This document shows positions 37,523 through 49,252 of a stretch of 64,000 nt of DNA, one piece after another; position 1 is the first letter of the stretch; every line of letters starts with the position of its first letter. The notes below the pieces were generated by a model. It did not search any database. It had not been told where the DNA came from and saw only the letters and a program-made list of their open reading frames with translations. Source of the DNA: Certhia americana (taxonomy: Eukaryota; Chordata; Aves; Passeriformes; Certhiidae); the NCBI GenBank assembly GCA_018697195.1, contig CM031878.1, forward strand, positions 6,416,022 to 6,480,021, written 5' to 3'. The translations under genes and the position numbers were made by a program.

Positions 37523-39039
37523 CAAATTAATTGCCACTGCAGAAACCACTGATAGAGATAGTTAGTTGACCCCAGTGTGCAAATCAGCTTCACTGAGGTG
37601 AAGAGGGAAAAAAAAATAATCCGAAAGGGTGATCATTCACAGTGTATTTTAGCAAGTCTCCAGGACAGCTGCTTTTTTGGCACAGCTGTCACACCCAGGT
37701 CCTGCACCAAATTGGAAAGAAGGGCAGGCTGTTCTTTATCCACATCTGCACAATGAACTGGCAGGGATGTGATACCGTGGGTGGAAGAACAGAATTAAAT
37801 TCAGTTTCTTGTCTTCCTCTGGCTGTCCTTACTCTTACAGAAAAGGCAACTCTGTAACAGGTCCAATAGAAAAGCTTCTCCATTTCTTTTTTCAGATGTT
37901 GGGGTTCTGGAAAGATCCCCCCAAAAGGCTCTGTCTGTCGGCCAAATAAGAAATGTCATTTTGTCTGTCCTGCCCCTAATTTCTTGAGGGCCAATAGACC
38001 TACATGACAATTTCCTATTGTCATGTCACCTCAGATTGTCACCCTTCTCATCTCAGAAATGCAAATCATGCATGCCCAAGTGCTGACCTGTCATTCCCCT
38101 GATATACTGGGGAGCAAATTATATGGACATCTGCATTCTTGTCTGCTGCCACCTCTGCCACAGTTTTCTGCAGAGGGAAAAACCCCCAGTGATATCTTGT
38201 TTATAGCCCTCCTTACAGTCCTTTCTTCCTGTGGTTTGGATGCATCTAGAGCCTCTCAGAAGCTCTATGGTTACTAACTGAACCGAGAAAACTTCAGAGG
38301 GAATGAAAAGAGTTGTGAAGGTTTTCAGGAGTCTCTCCACACCCTAACTGAACCAAAGCTCACCCCTCCCACTGTACCTTGCACAGATCTACTTTGCACA
38401 GACAACCTAGCAGTTTAGTCTCAGATACAAAATTTAGAGCATTTTGGGGGGTATAAGAAACCAGCAGAGGAATTAAATACACAGAAAGGTATACCTTTGT
38501 GTGAATAAAACCAGCTTACAGCTAATGAAATAATACTTCTGAATGCCTGTGCTTCCCTTAGGTTTCTTTCATGCTGCTGGGAGTACGCAACATATTAGTT
38601 ATGTTCTCATTAGTGTAGCTCTGAGATATGTTTGTGTTCTCCATTTAGCTCTGTCTTTTTTATAAGGTTCTCTGTGTCTCCATACTCATGCTGAGCAGGC
38701 TCAAACCCCTCATTGCTGGGCAGGAATGAGGGAGAAGAATTACAGCTACCTTTTGTAGAAACATGGCTGTCCTCATTCCTCATCAGGAATCCTCATGCTG
38801 GGGGTAGTGAATGAAAGAACTGGGTATATGCTCCACTTGAATACTTTGCCCTCATGTGCCCTTTCCCATGTGCTGATGGGGCGCTGTCTCCATGACTTTG
38901 GAAGCTGGAGTTAGAGGACAAGTGTTACAAGCACATGTATGCCGAAAGCTAAGGAATGCATTTTTTCTTTGTATCCATTTTTTTTCCTTTTTTTTTTAAA
39001 TGAAGGTTGTGTTGGAAATATGGCAATGTTTGTTTCTAA

Positions 39040-39225
39040 TTCAGAGTCCAACAGACGTGCCGGGGTCTAGCTTCTCCAAGACATGGCCTGACACTTCTGA
39101 TCTGTTTACATCTCATCAGCAGAGCAGCGTTAAATCTGGCCAAGTCAGAACAAGGAGTGCTCCAGGGGGAGAAATATTGCTGCTGTAGAAATCAGAGTTA
39201 GTCAATGACTGTACAGCACTTCCCC
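39040..39225. promoter_or_regulatory. candidate conserved non-coding element
   Basis: CpG-retaining (GACGTGCCGGGG, AGCGTTAAATCTGG) with GATCTGTTTACATCTCATC, a forkhead-like TGTTTAC word, at 39099-39117 and GTCAATGAC near 39200. The composition is distinct from the T-rich sequence to its left. Confidence 0.33.
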
Positions 39226-40189
39226 AGCACCCTTCTCTAGAACATTTCTGAGTTGTAAAACAGAAGTCCTGGGTAGTGCTTTAAAGACTTCTTTTTTCAT
39301 ATTCTTTATGAGCTTATGCTCCATCTTGGGCTATTGTGTTTTGCCAATTGTATGTGCAATAGTATTGAATACTTTTCTTTATTTTCCTGCAAAAACATAG
39401 AGAATATAATGCCTCTTTGTGTATCCCCTGATGCCTTGCCATAGAAGCACCTCATTTTGCAAGAGGTAGTAAAACAGGTCCTGTGAGTAAGTAGCTACAG
39501 TCTGAAGGAAAGAAAAGTAAGGGACTTCCTCAACTCATGTAGTTTGTGAACATAAACACAAGGAACTCTTTTTCCTCAGAAACCCTGCAAGCTTGATCCA
39601 TGTAAAGAATAAATGCATCTATCTCCATTAAAAAACATTTTGAGGTTTGGGAACAGTTTCAAAAGTAGTCGGTAACACCTCCATGCAGGCAGCCAGGACA
39701 CAGCACAGTGCTTAAAATATGGGGAAAAAGAAGAGCCAGCACTGGAGGTCTGCAGGAGTGGTTTTGGCATTCTCATCTATGCCATCTTCAATTTGCCTGT
39801 TGTTATCGTCAGACCAGCCTCTGTGAGTATTACAGTTTTCCCTGCATAGTTAAAAAACCCCAAACGAACAGTGGGAAATAATGCCCAAGAAATAATGCCT
39901 CTTCTTAATGCAGGAGTGGCAGGAGGATTGTCCCAGCCTTCTGAGTACTGTACAAGAAAACCCCCATTATGAAGCCTAAACTTCTTTCTTTCTACCACCA
40001 AGGTGGCAAATGCAAGGTCTAAGCATTTATTTATCAAAATCACTGTAGATATTTTCTTCACTGTGAGGCTCAGTACTTTAGGCTGAAATCATCCATCACA
40101 ACTAGTGAAAGGGAAAAAAAAAAGGCTTTTCACCTTCATGGATTTCCTCCCCACCTCCCTTCATCTCACCTTATTCGTGCTTAAATGGG
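39226..40189. other. unique non-coding DNA
   Basis: No recognised feature. Confidence 0.5.
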
Positions 40190-40375
40190 TAGAAATTCAT
40201 CTTTTTCTCTAAAGATCCAGCTGGCTGCAACACGCTCTGTTCTTAAACAAGCTGCCTGCATTGGAAGCATTTTTCAGGCTCTCTGTCTCTCTCTGTCTCT
40301 CCCTCCCCAGCCCCCTGGGCCTTGATTGACATCTCATCTCATTTTTGTATTTGACATATCAGGAAAAAAAAAAAC
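40190..40375. promoter_or_regulatory. weak candidate conserved non-coding element
   Basis: GCTGGCTGCAACACGCTCTG leads through a (TC)-rich stretch to GGGCCTTGATTGACATCTCATC (40317-40338), which contains TGATTGACA, a PBX/MEIS-type composite word. It ends at an A-rich (AAAC)n tract. Confidence 0.3.
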
Positions 40376-41599
40376 AAACAAAACAAACAAAACCCGAAAA
40401 CATCACAGCTTAAAAGAATAGCCTCTATTTGTAAAAGCAAAGCAACTTTTCTCAAAGACAAAACAGACTTCTCACCAGGAAGTGTTCACACTCTCCAGTA
40501 AATGTTCTTTGCTACCAGCCTTGGCAAGGTGGGTTGCGTGTGTGTGTGTGTCCAAAGTTACCCTTGCACACAACCTGTGTATATTTGCATCTTGTGTAAT
40601 GCTCAATTCTGCCTTTCCTGAAAGCTGATATGGAAAAGCAAACACCCAGCAAGTCGCATGACTGGCTCCTCTGTGGCTCTGAGAGTGGGATGTCTGCCTT
40701 GTGGCAGCAGCTTTGATAAAGCTGCCAGCAGCTTCTCCTGTAGTGTCCACTAATGTGCCTGTGTCCTTAAAGTAAGAGGTTGTGGGACAGTTCACCCCAA
40801 ATACACTCAGATTGTGTGTTAAACCCACTCTGAACTGAAAAACACAAGTTTTCCTCAGTTCACTTCAGACAGAGAGTGAGCAGAAACCTCTGAGGGTTGT
40901 AGGTTTATGCTGACAAGTCTGATGGTGTGATGGGACCACTGAGACTTCAGCTGTCTCTGTGGGAAGGGTGAGGCAGAGCAATGCCACTGCTTTTACTTCA
41001 GCAGCCATGAAACAGAGCCTGTAGATTTGATTGGTTATGAAAGGTGATTGCACCCACATTTATTGCACTAGGAGAGAAATTATTGCTCAGCAAGGGAAAA
41101 GTGAAAAAAAAAGGATTGACATCCTTCTCCCAAGGAACATGGGATGTGAGTTCAGAAATGAGGCCATGGCAAAGCATCTCTATTCCCACCTTTTCCCCTG
41201 TCTGCTTCTGTTTTGCAGGGTTAGTCAGCTTGGGATGAGATTGCCTTCCTCATGTTTGTGTAAGAAAAATTAGTTCTGAAAGCCTAATAGCTCTCACAAC
41301 AAATAAATTCTTCTTTATGGATCTGGGACCAGTTTGGTTTTTAAAACTCTGAATGGAGCAGAGTGATTTTGATCCCACAGATCATCATAAACAAGTGTAT
41401 AGCTCCTCTGCCATTCCCAATCCACTACTCATAAAAGAGGTGCTGGTGTTGGAATAGTGATTTTGAGACATGCTGGCCTTTCTCCTGTTGACAGAAGTTC
41501 CCTGTATCATGCCTTCATTCCTTTGCAGAGTAGCACTGGGTCTGGTGAGCTATTAACATGTCAGCAGACAGACAAATCAGACTGCCTGAATCAAATGGC
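40376..41599. other. unique non-coding DNA
   Basis: Contains an (AAAC)n patch at about 40360-40395 and a short GT run at 40537-40551. No gene recognised. Confidence 0.5.
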
Positions 41600-41940
41600 A
41601 TAACTTTCCAAGACATGACAAAGCAACAATAAACGCATCGTCTTTGTCTTTGATCTCAGATGATTACAAACAATGAAGCTTCCAACTTTGTAGAGAGTAG
41701 TTTTCATTGCTCCAGTGAAACAGCTCAGTGCCCGATTCCTTGGCACAGCCCGAAGCCTATAACCATAAGCATGTGGCTGTTACAGATAACATGGCACTTC
41801 TGGGAAAGCTGCAATAGTTTACGTGTTTTCCAGAGCCAAATTCCAATTTGAAAGGTCCATTATGCCTATCTACACAACGATTTAGCCTCACACAACCACA
41901 GCAACTGGCTATCCTTACCTAAACACTTGGTTGTGGTGAG
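41600..41940. promoter_or_regulatory. candidate conserved non-coding element
   Basis: AATAAACGCATCG, then GTCTTTGATCT (41646-41656, TCF/LEF-like), GATGATTACAAACAATG (41659-41675, homeodomain plus SOX-like words), CCCGATTCC, CCCGAAGCC, TTTACGTG and ACAACGATT. Scattered CpGs persist through 300 bp of otherwise AT-rich DNA. Confidence 0.38.
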
Positions 41941-42959
41941 GCAGAACATTGCCACAACTCCCGCAGAAGGAGTTGAGTTCTGAGGCCAGAGTAATTAATC
42001 CTGAAACAGGGTATCCACTATATAGACAGCAAAGCAACCTACAGCTTTCAGGAATAAGACACCTTCCCTGCTTCTTCTCTTTCCTTCAATGCAATTCTGC
42101 ACAAATTCACCAGATCCGAGGTGCCCAGATGGGGGACATCACATGGCACGGAACTACCTTTCCAAACAAGGAAGGGCTGAGTTCCATAACAAGGAGAAGA
42201 GGTGAAACCTCAGACAGCCCTACACTAATCATTGTCAAATACGTATCTTCTAATGGGGAATTTTAGGGGATTTCACACTTTTCTTTGAGGCATTGATCTC
42301 TGATGGATATGTAATAATACTCGATCAGACAGACTGAAAGTATATGTCATTTATTCTCCTTACTTATTTTATTTATTATAACCTATATGTTATTTGTGGT
42401 TCTCTCTCCTTATTTTGGTTAAAATTACATGAATCCCCTAAACATTAGAGAGTGTTCTCTAGAGTAAGCCTTTCTCTTTTTAATTTTTTTTTTCTCAATC
42501 TATTTATTTTCATTTCAGGTCAGCCCAAAACTTACTTTTTGCATAAAATATACATTTGTGGTTAATGTGGTGTTTATTTAACCAATTTGTGTTCTTATAG
42601 AATTCAGGTCAAATTGTATTTAATATTACTTTGAAACAAGAAGTCATCAACTGTTGGGCTTTGATACAGGACCAAATATTGGCTCCAAGAAGGGCAATAT
42701 TTTCAGTTAAGATATTTCAGTGTTCCTTGATCCAAAATCACGCTATTTAAATTTTGACACAAAATTCTCCTCTCCATTGAATGTAGTAATGGAAAAAAAA
42801 AACAAACTCCACAAATTCTCAGCCAGCCATGTGCCATATGTCCTCGAGCTTGCTTATCTTGCTAATTTGCATATCTTGCATATCTTACTTTTACTGTAGG
42901 ATGATTACTGAGAGGCAATAGGGTCCAACTTCAGGATGTTCTCAGACTCAGATTTTCTC
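41941..42959. other. unique AT-rich non-coding DNA
   Basis: No gene recognised. The imperfect repeat CTTGCTTATCTTGCTAATTTGCATATCTTGCATATCTTAC (described by position: 42849-42888) includes an octamer-type ATTTGCAT word and lies just before the next candidate block. Confidence 0.45.
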
Positions 42960-43680
42960 CCACATTTGAACATTCTGACAAACCATTCTGTCCACCGAAG
43001 TGTGCTGGCTATTTCGCATGAAGGTCTGAGGATATATATGCAGCAATCATGGTGAATGCTTCACAATAACTCAGTTTAATAACTCAATATTAGGGTGTAA
43101 TTTTCGGCTGGTGCAATTCTTCGCATAGCCTTTAAGTGTGAAAAATTTCCTCCTATTCAAATCAGCTGAAGATCTTGAGCCTGAATCTGGTTTAACTGCT
43201 TGGTCATTAAATTAGGAGCTTTCCAACCGCGATGCGATTGTATATGCAGTACTAATGTCTATTCACTCATATAGGCCACCCGAGATCGCTGACTTCAAAA
43301 GGCTCCTCATGCAAACAGCACTGTGGAATGCCCAAATTGCTCTCTGTAAATTCTGCAAACTGAGAGCAAGTGTCTTTGTTAAGTCCACGAGGAAGTGCAC
43401 GAAAATCCTATTTGCTGACGTGCAAAGGCTTTGTAAGGCAGAGCCCCCAGCCTGAAATCGCTTGATTTGTGGATCTTTGCGATTAAGTTGAACTGAATGA
43501 CATGCAAAGCTGGCAATTGAGATAAAGAATCACTCTAGGCTAAGGAAGGGAGGCAGCTAAAATGTGAAAACAAAGAATGTTAATCTCACGCTCATCATCT
43601 TTAAGCAGGGCACGTTAAAGGAGCAGGTAAGGCTCCGCCGATGCCTTCAGATTACTGGACGGGGATGTTGTCTTTTGTCT
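42960..43680. promoter_or_regulatory. strong candidate conserved non-coding element cluster
   Basis: Roughly twenty CpGs are spread over 700 bp of AT-leaning sequence (CACCGAAG, TTTCGCATG, TTTTCGGC, TTCTTCGCAT, AACCGCGATGCGATTG, ACCCGAGATCGC, CACGAGG, CACGAAAATCC, TGACGTGC, AATCGCTTG, TTGCGATTAAG, CTCACGCTC, GCACGTTAAAG, CTCCGCCGATG). Words of interest are CAACCGCGATGCGATTG, an overlapping imperfect palindrome (43226-43242), TTGCGATTAAGTTGAAC (43477-43493) and GCTGACGTGCAAA. CpG retention without high GC is the signature of selective constraint, not of a promoter island. Confidence 0.52.
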
Positions 43681-44400
43681 CCGAAAACCTCATTTTTGAT
43701 CTAGCTGCTGACAATTCTCCCCCCATTCCTTTCCTCCCCCACTTCCATCCCCTCAGGCGGAACATCTCATCCCAGTGGAGCCTCTGCCTCAGCTCCGCTC
43801 CTCGGCTCACAGGCAGGAGAGAAATCCTATCCACATCACTGGAAAGTTTTCTCACAGTTCCCAGCTTCCCCCAGGAGTGCGTTTTCTTTGTCCCTCTGCC
43901 GCTTTGCCTGCCTGCACTCAGGGGTCCTGCCCAGACAGCATTTTGCAGACAAACATGACACCTTGCTGTAGGACATGTGGCTAATCTGTCAGTCAAAACC
44001 CGGGAACAGCCGCATAAAAACAAAGACGTTTGTCCCAAGTAGATAGATGTGCGAAGCCTGGAGCTGAATCCCACTCCCAGAGTTAGGTGAGACACTTATT
44101 TCTGATAGCCAAAGAGCTGAAACTGTGCTGTAGGCTTGTACCTCAGTATCCCTACCCCTGGGCCCAGGATCTCAGGGTCCAGCACTTAGCATAGCTTGTC
44201 TCAGGTGGACTCAGACGTCTGTGGATAACAAGTATTGTCCTTGTGCAAATTAACGCCGTGGTAGCGTTTGGCAGCATCCAGCCACAGCAGGATAATCGGC
44301 AAAGGGAGATGCATTTAAACAGTATTGGAAGCATTAGAAACATTCCAGCACTGCAGGTTAAAAACTGCTCCAAGATTGCAAGTTCGGCATTTTAGGGATC
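43681..44400. promoter_or_regulatory. CpG-containing continuation of the candidate regulatory cluster
   Basis: A moderately GC-rich stretch with CpGs at CTCCGCTCCTCGG, GAGTGCGTTTTC, CTGCCGC, AACCCGGG, AGCCGCAT, AGACGTTTG, TCAGACGTCTGTGG and TTAACGCCGTGG. The perfect 10-bp palindrome CAGACGTCTG is at 44213-44222. A 147-codon minus frame (43652-44095) spans part of it but overlaps plus frames, and I recognise no protein. Confidence 0.32.
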
Positions 44401-44479
44401 AGTGGGAGATTTCTCTGGAGATTAAGAGCAATTGAAAAGATCGAATTCTTCTCTATAGAGAAGTTCTAATAAGGCTGGG

Positions 44480-44503
44480 AAAAAAAAAAAAAAAAAAAAA
44501 AAA
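44480..44503. repeat. poly(A) tract of 24
   Basis: An uninterrupted A run splitting two CpG-retaining blocks. No retrocopy body is evident. Confidence 0.85.
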
Positions 44504-44790
44504 TGCTGTCTCCCTCAACCTTCCTGGCCGAGGAGCTCCAACGCGCCCCCCTGTTGTTTCAATAATTCAAACTTCAGCTTTAGCCAGCCAAATAGGCCTG
44601 AAATTCACCTGTGAAAGTTCATGAGGCTAAGTGGGATTCGGAACAAACTCCTCTTGTTTCCGAACTCATGTATAATGCAGCGAGGAACTTTGCTCAAAGC
44701 TAAGCTTTGGCTCGCTGTTATATTTACAATGCTCCACAAAAAAGAGCAGGAGGCAAAGGGATAACACCGCGTCAGAGGCAGTGGAGTGGG
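44504..44790. promoter_or_regulatory. candidate conserved non-coding element with inverted repeat
   Basis: CpGs at GGCCGAGG, AACGCGCCCCC, TTCGGAAC, TCCGAAC, GCAGCGAGG, GGCTCGCTG and ACCGCGTC, in a block also holding AAATTCACCTGTGAAAG and GCTAAGCTTTGG. An inverted repeat (44637-44664) lies in the middle. The TATATTTACA word follows at 44720-44729. Confidence 0.47.
44637..44664. repeat. imperfect inverted repeat TTCGGAACAA / TTGTTTCCGAA
   Basis: The left arm at 44637-44646 pairs with the right arm at 44654-44664 apart from one extra base, around a 7-base spacer. Each arm carries a TTC-N-GAA word. It lies inside the candidate element. Confidence 0.7.
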
Positions 44791-45847
44791 AGGGGAAGGG
44801 AAGAGCACAGCCACCAACTCATGATAAGCTGACATTCATCTGTAGCTGAGCAGCAGCTGAATCTGCCTCTTCTCCCTTCTCAGCTCGAGACTGTGGCATT
44901 GCCCAGGTGCAGAGGAGAGATCTTGTGTCCTCCAGCAGAAGACAAAATAGACAAGGCAAACACGAAAGGACAGAGGAAGCAGGGCTATGAGGAGGGTTGT
45001 TCCATTAGCCAGATGTAAGAGAAAACTGAAGCTGAACACAAGCATTGCAAGCCTATCACTTATGCTCACACAGAAACAAAGGTGTGTCCAAGTCAAGCTG
45101 TCCATCTGTCAGTGCTGTCAGTCTGCAGTAGCATCCCAGGCTGGCTCTGGGGTTGCCCAGTTACCCCTGGCAGAAGGCATTTGCCAGTGTGCCCACAGAG
45201 CACCATGGCCAGATGGTGTTGGTCTGGCAATGCTGCTGCATCTCACCTGACAAGGTGGAAATTTAAGCTTCAGCAGGGTTTGTTTCACTAAGAGTTATTC
45301 GGATAGTACAGCGTGTACCACTCTGGTTTTCTGCCACAAACCCATGCAGCAGCCTGGAAGCAGGTCCCATCTAAATTCACTTCCCTGCTGGCTCACCCTG
45401 TTTGTATCAAAACCCTATCCACAGATTGTAAATAGATTTCTGGAAACCTATAGCTGTTGCCTATAGACAAAATAGACATATAAGTTTTAGGTAGCTGGTA
45501 TGATAGAGTATTAGGAATCAGCTTTTTACATCTACTTAAATTATCATTGTATCACTGAGGAAATACATACAGTGGTTATATCTAATCATGAATTCTAGTG
45601 CTGATCTGAGATCTTTTCTCTTTCCTTCCTCCCCTTCTTTCTTTAATTACCTCACTAATGTTGTAAGATGTTTATTGTTGTTGTTTTTTTCATTTCAAGT
45701 ATTTGATTTTTTTTGCAGTTTTCTGGGACTGGAGTAACTGAAGTGCAATGTGATTCATTTGAAAGTGTAAATATTTAACTACTAAGTGGCACCTTATTTT
45801 TTCTAGATCTCCATGCTCTTTCTAACTCTATTCATACTATATATAGG
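44791..45847. other. unique non-coding DNA
   Basis: No recognised gene. Overlapping frames near 44836-45291 on both strands are not supported. Confidence 0.5.
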
Positions 45848-46288
45848 AGCTGGAGTGTATCCAAAGGAGGGCAATGGAGTTGGTGAAGGGTCTGGAACAC
45901 AAGTCTGATAAGGAGAAGCTCAGGGAGTTGAGGTTGTTTAGTTTGGAGAAAAAGATGCTTAAGGGAGACTTTGACAACTCCCTGAAAGGAGAGTGTAGCC
46001 AGGTGGGCTTCAGTCTCTTCTTCCAGGCAACAAGTGACAGGTTGAGAGGAAATGGGCTCATGTTGTGCCAAAGGAGGCTTAGATTGGATATTGGGGGGAA
46101 AAAAGGATGCACAGGCATTGGAACTGGCTGCCAAAGACATGGTGGAATCACCATCCCTGGAAATGTTTAAAAAAGGTAGATATGATGCTTAGAAATATGG
46201 TTTAATGGTGACTTTGCACTGCTGGGTTAATGGTTGGACTCCATGATCTTAGAGGTCTTTTCCAACCTTAACAATTTCATGATATTCA
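45848..46288 (+). mobile_element. CR1 LINE 3' fragment
   Basis: The block opens GGAGCTGGAGTGTATCCAAAGGAGGGCAATGGAGTTGGTGAAGGG (45848 on). It continues through AGGAGAAGCTCAGGGAGTTG, GCAACAAGTGACAGG, AATGGGCTCATGTTGTGCC, TTAGATTGGATATT and GGCATTGGAACTGGCTGCC. It ends TTGGACTCCATGATCTTAG, TTTTCCAACCTTA and a degenerate ATTTCATG/ATATTCAT terminus. This is the familiar avian CR1 3' region, about 440 bp, plus orientation, 5'-truncated. A 98-codon plus frame through it is part of the element and not a host gene. One internal A-rich expansion (GGGGGGAAAAAAGG) is visible. Confidence 0.93.
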
Positions 46289-49252
46289 TCTTAGAAGAAT
46301 AAAATTACATTAAAAGAAGATAAATAGTATAAAATTGTCTCTGAAAATGTTAGACAATACCAATATGAGGTCGACCCAGGCAAATTTAATTCTTCTCAAT
46401 TGTATTTCTGTTTCATTATTTCACTACTCACTTCTTGATTCGATAATTACACTGTGTTTTTTGAGAGCTGCTAAAACTGAGAGCGCAAAAGCCAATGCTG
46501 GAGTGAATCAGCTTGCTGTGTTCACTTGAAAGCACAGGCATCCTAGGTCGTGATGGACACCCTTTCCCAAATAAAGCAGAAATTATTCTTTTAAATTACG
46601 CTCTTATTGGTACCTTGTAGGCTGCAGTACTTCAATGCAGCAGCCTCTGCTACTCTAGGGACCATGAACAGCTGGGTGGGCTTTGGATTGGTTTTGCCTC
46701 CTTTCACCTGGCTGTCTGCTGCTGCTTTGGCTGGGTGTTTTGAATGCTGACCATATTTACAGCTTTGCTTAAGTATATCAGGGAATGAGAATGAAAAATT
46801 GCACTTAAAAATATACAGGTACTACAAGGTGAGGACATTCTGCAGAATTAATTTTGGTGTAAACTTGTGATAAGTAGGAATGTTGCATTTATGTTTCTTG
46901 ATGAAACTCTTTCTCCTGCAACATTTGCTGCATTACAGTTAACAGAATTTATGAGAACAGCTTGTGATTCTCCAAAACTACCTGGTGCGGTCATTTCAGC
47001 CAGCACAATGTGAATTATGCAATAAGCCATCACTTTAATTAAAACAAATTGCATTTACTGTATCAGTCTGTACTATAAATCATTCCCTAGGGCCTCTCTT
47101 CAAGGTTTGTGCTTGGCCTATTCTTGAGAAATGTTGACAGCAGCCTCCATTACCAAAAATTTTTTTGAGTATTTTGTTCTAATATCCTTCTCCAGGATCC
47201 AGCTTTTGAGCTCACTGCCCTCATATACAAAACAAATTTTATCCAAAAAGCAGGGCAGAAATCATGTGGAAATGCAGAATATCTCATTTTCTTTTTCTCT
47301 TCTTGTCCACAGCATGCACTTTAGTAGACTGTGGCAGTGGAATATGAAGTTTATTAATTGAAATAATGATAATAATAAAAGCTAAAAAAGGAAAGATGCA
47401 GATTAATTGTTTTCATCCAAAGTTAGGAGTCACATGGGATTCCTCACGCTCCCTACTATAATTAGACTGAACAACAAGACAACCAGATTATTAGTCCTTT
47501 GTGTATCTCCAGTTTAATAAAGAGAATGACCATTGGGTATTTATATTCATTTGAGCTCAATGCAGCTTAAAATGCAGTGCTAAATACAGCACATCATACT
47601 GCAGTATGAAGTAACTCACATTATAAGGAGAAAACATCATTTCTTTTTGTGACCTCTGATGAGGGGGCAAGGGTTTTTTCTTCATTCAGTTTGGATCAGG
47701 CATGCTGAGACCCTTCAGCACTACCTAATGCTTAAGTGAGTGTTTCATTGACAGTTTGTTCAGGTTTTCTTGTTTTGCAAATTAAAATAAAGTAGCTAAG
47801 TTCTTTTCTCAAAAGGTGTATAGTTAAGAGTTCCCTGAATTAGAATCTTAGACTCAGTGGTAATTTCTGCAATTAGCCATAGTGGCTATTGCAATTCTGA
47901 AGGAGATGCTGTTTAAAACAGTCCTACACAAGTTAAAATGTACAGAGGGATCCTAATAGAAGGCTACTGCAAATTTTAAAATATCAAGAAAGACTTTGCA
48001 GTCCCTTTTGCAGGAGTTGCTTAACTCTTGTTAATTTGGTGGATCTCGTAGGTGGAGCTGCTTTGGTAAAATTTATGAGGAAAGTGAACCATTTATATAT
48101 AACACCAGTTACTTTGAAATTGCTGAAACCTCATGATGAATGACTGGGTCATTGAACATAAAATAAAACCCTAGAGCCTGATTGGGAATTCATTAAAACC
48201 AATGGAAAGGGACCCACTGACTGGAGCCAACAATGGAGCAGGTCCACAGAGAATAATCTAAACTAAATCTGTCTTCATATTTATTTTCTTCTTGATATAT
48301 ATCTAAAAGAAGCCCAGGTAGATTTGCAGCAGCCTTAATATCTACCTGTTTGTTGTGAAGATTGTCTCACTTTACATCAAAGCAGGTGTCCATCTCCCCC
48401 AGCAGCCTCATGTTGTTGCTGCTTGGTTCTTCAAATGAAAGCCTCTGTCATATGAAGAAGCAAATATATCCCAAAACCAGACTTAAGCACTGAGAAGGAA
48501 AGAAGACAATACCCATTTTCTTTCCCTGAAAAGTAGATGCAATTGGAAGCAGCATATGCCCAGACTGTGACTCCTGTTCTTCAGCCAAAATAAAGTCTGA
48601 AAATAATTGGCATCAATAAGAATTATCAAGGACCATCTGGAACACACATGTAGTGAAAAGTGAGCAAATACCTTCAGAGCAGCGGATAAATACCTTAGTT
48701 GAATTTCTTACGTATTTGTTGTACAGAAAAGACTGTTTAACTTATGAATTCAAAAGGCATTTATTGATGCTGTAGTAAAGACTCACTGCACAAAGCTCAG
48801 GAAGCTCAAAATGCTGAAGCCAGCAGAAGAGGTCCTTCAACCTCCAATAAACAGAAGTACATTTTCCATCTCTTACCATTAGGCTTGTGCGGTATCTGAG
48901 TGGTTTACAATTTCTCATTGTCTTTAATTTTTTTCTTTGCCTAAATTTAATGATAATAAAGTGGTGTCTTGTGGACCCTGTGGTCACTACATTTTTTTGT
49001 GTTACAGGATGCTGAAAGTGCATGCCTACATTTTCTTTTTAATGAACAAAAATGTTTTGGTTTGGTTGGTTTGGGCTTTTTTTTTCCTGAAGTTTTGACA
49101 GCTCCAAAAGAGCTGTGGAGATTATCTTCCAACTTTCTAAATAAATTCACTGCTGGCCTGTTAATAAGAAAGTGTAAGAAAATTTCAACCCTCAAAGGTA
49201 ATTTTGGGGGAAAGTTATAAACCACTGAAAACAGCAGCTTATAATGAAAGTG
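46289..49252. other. unique AT-rich non-coding DNA
   Basis: No gene recognised. A perfect 14-bp palindrome CATACTGCAGTATG is at 47595-47608. Confidence 0.5.

Larger units (their letters stand above)
34674..39039. other. unique non-coding DNA
   Basis: A (GT)n run at about 35119-35141 and a 27-base T tract at 37492-37518 are the only clear repeats. Frames up to 138 codons are unsupported as genes. Confidence 0.5.

Noticed and set aside
43652..44095. 147-codon minus frame
   Set aside because: Overlaps comparable plus-strand frames; no recognised protein and no splice or promoter context.
44480..44503. Poly(A) tract as a retrocopy tail
   Set aside because: Sequence to the left is candidate non-coding element without a reading frame of known type; no target duplication.
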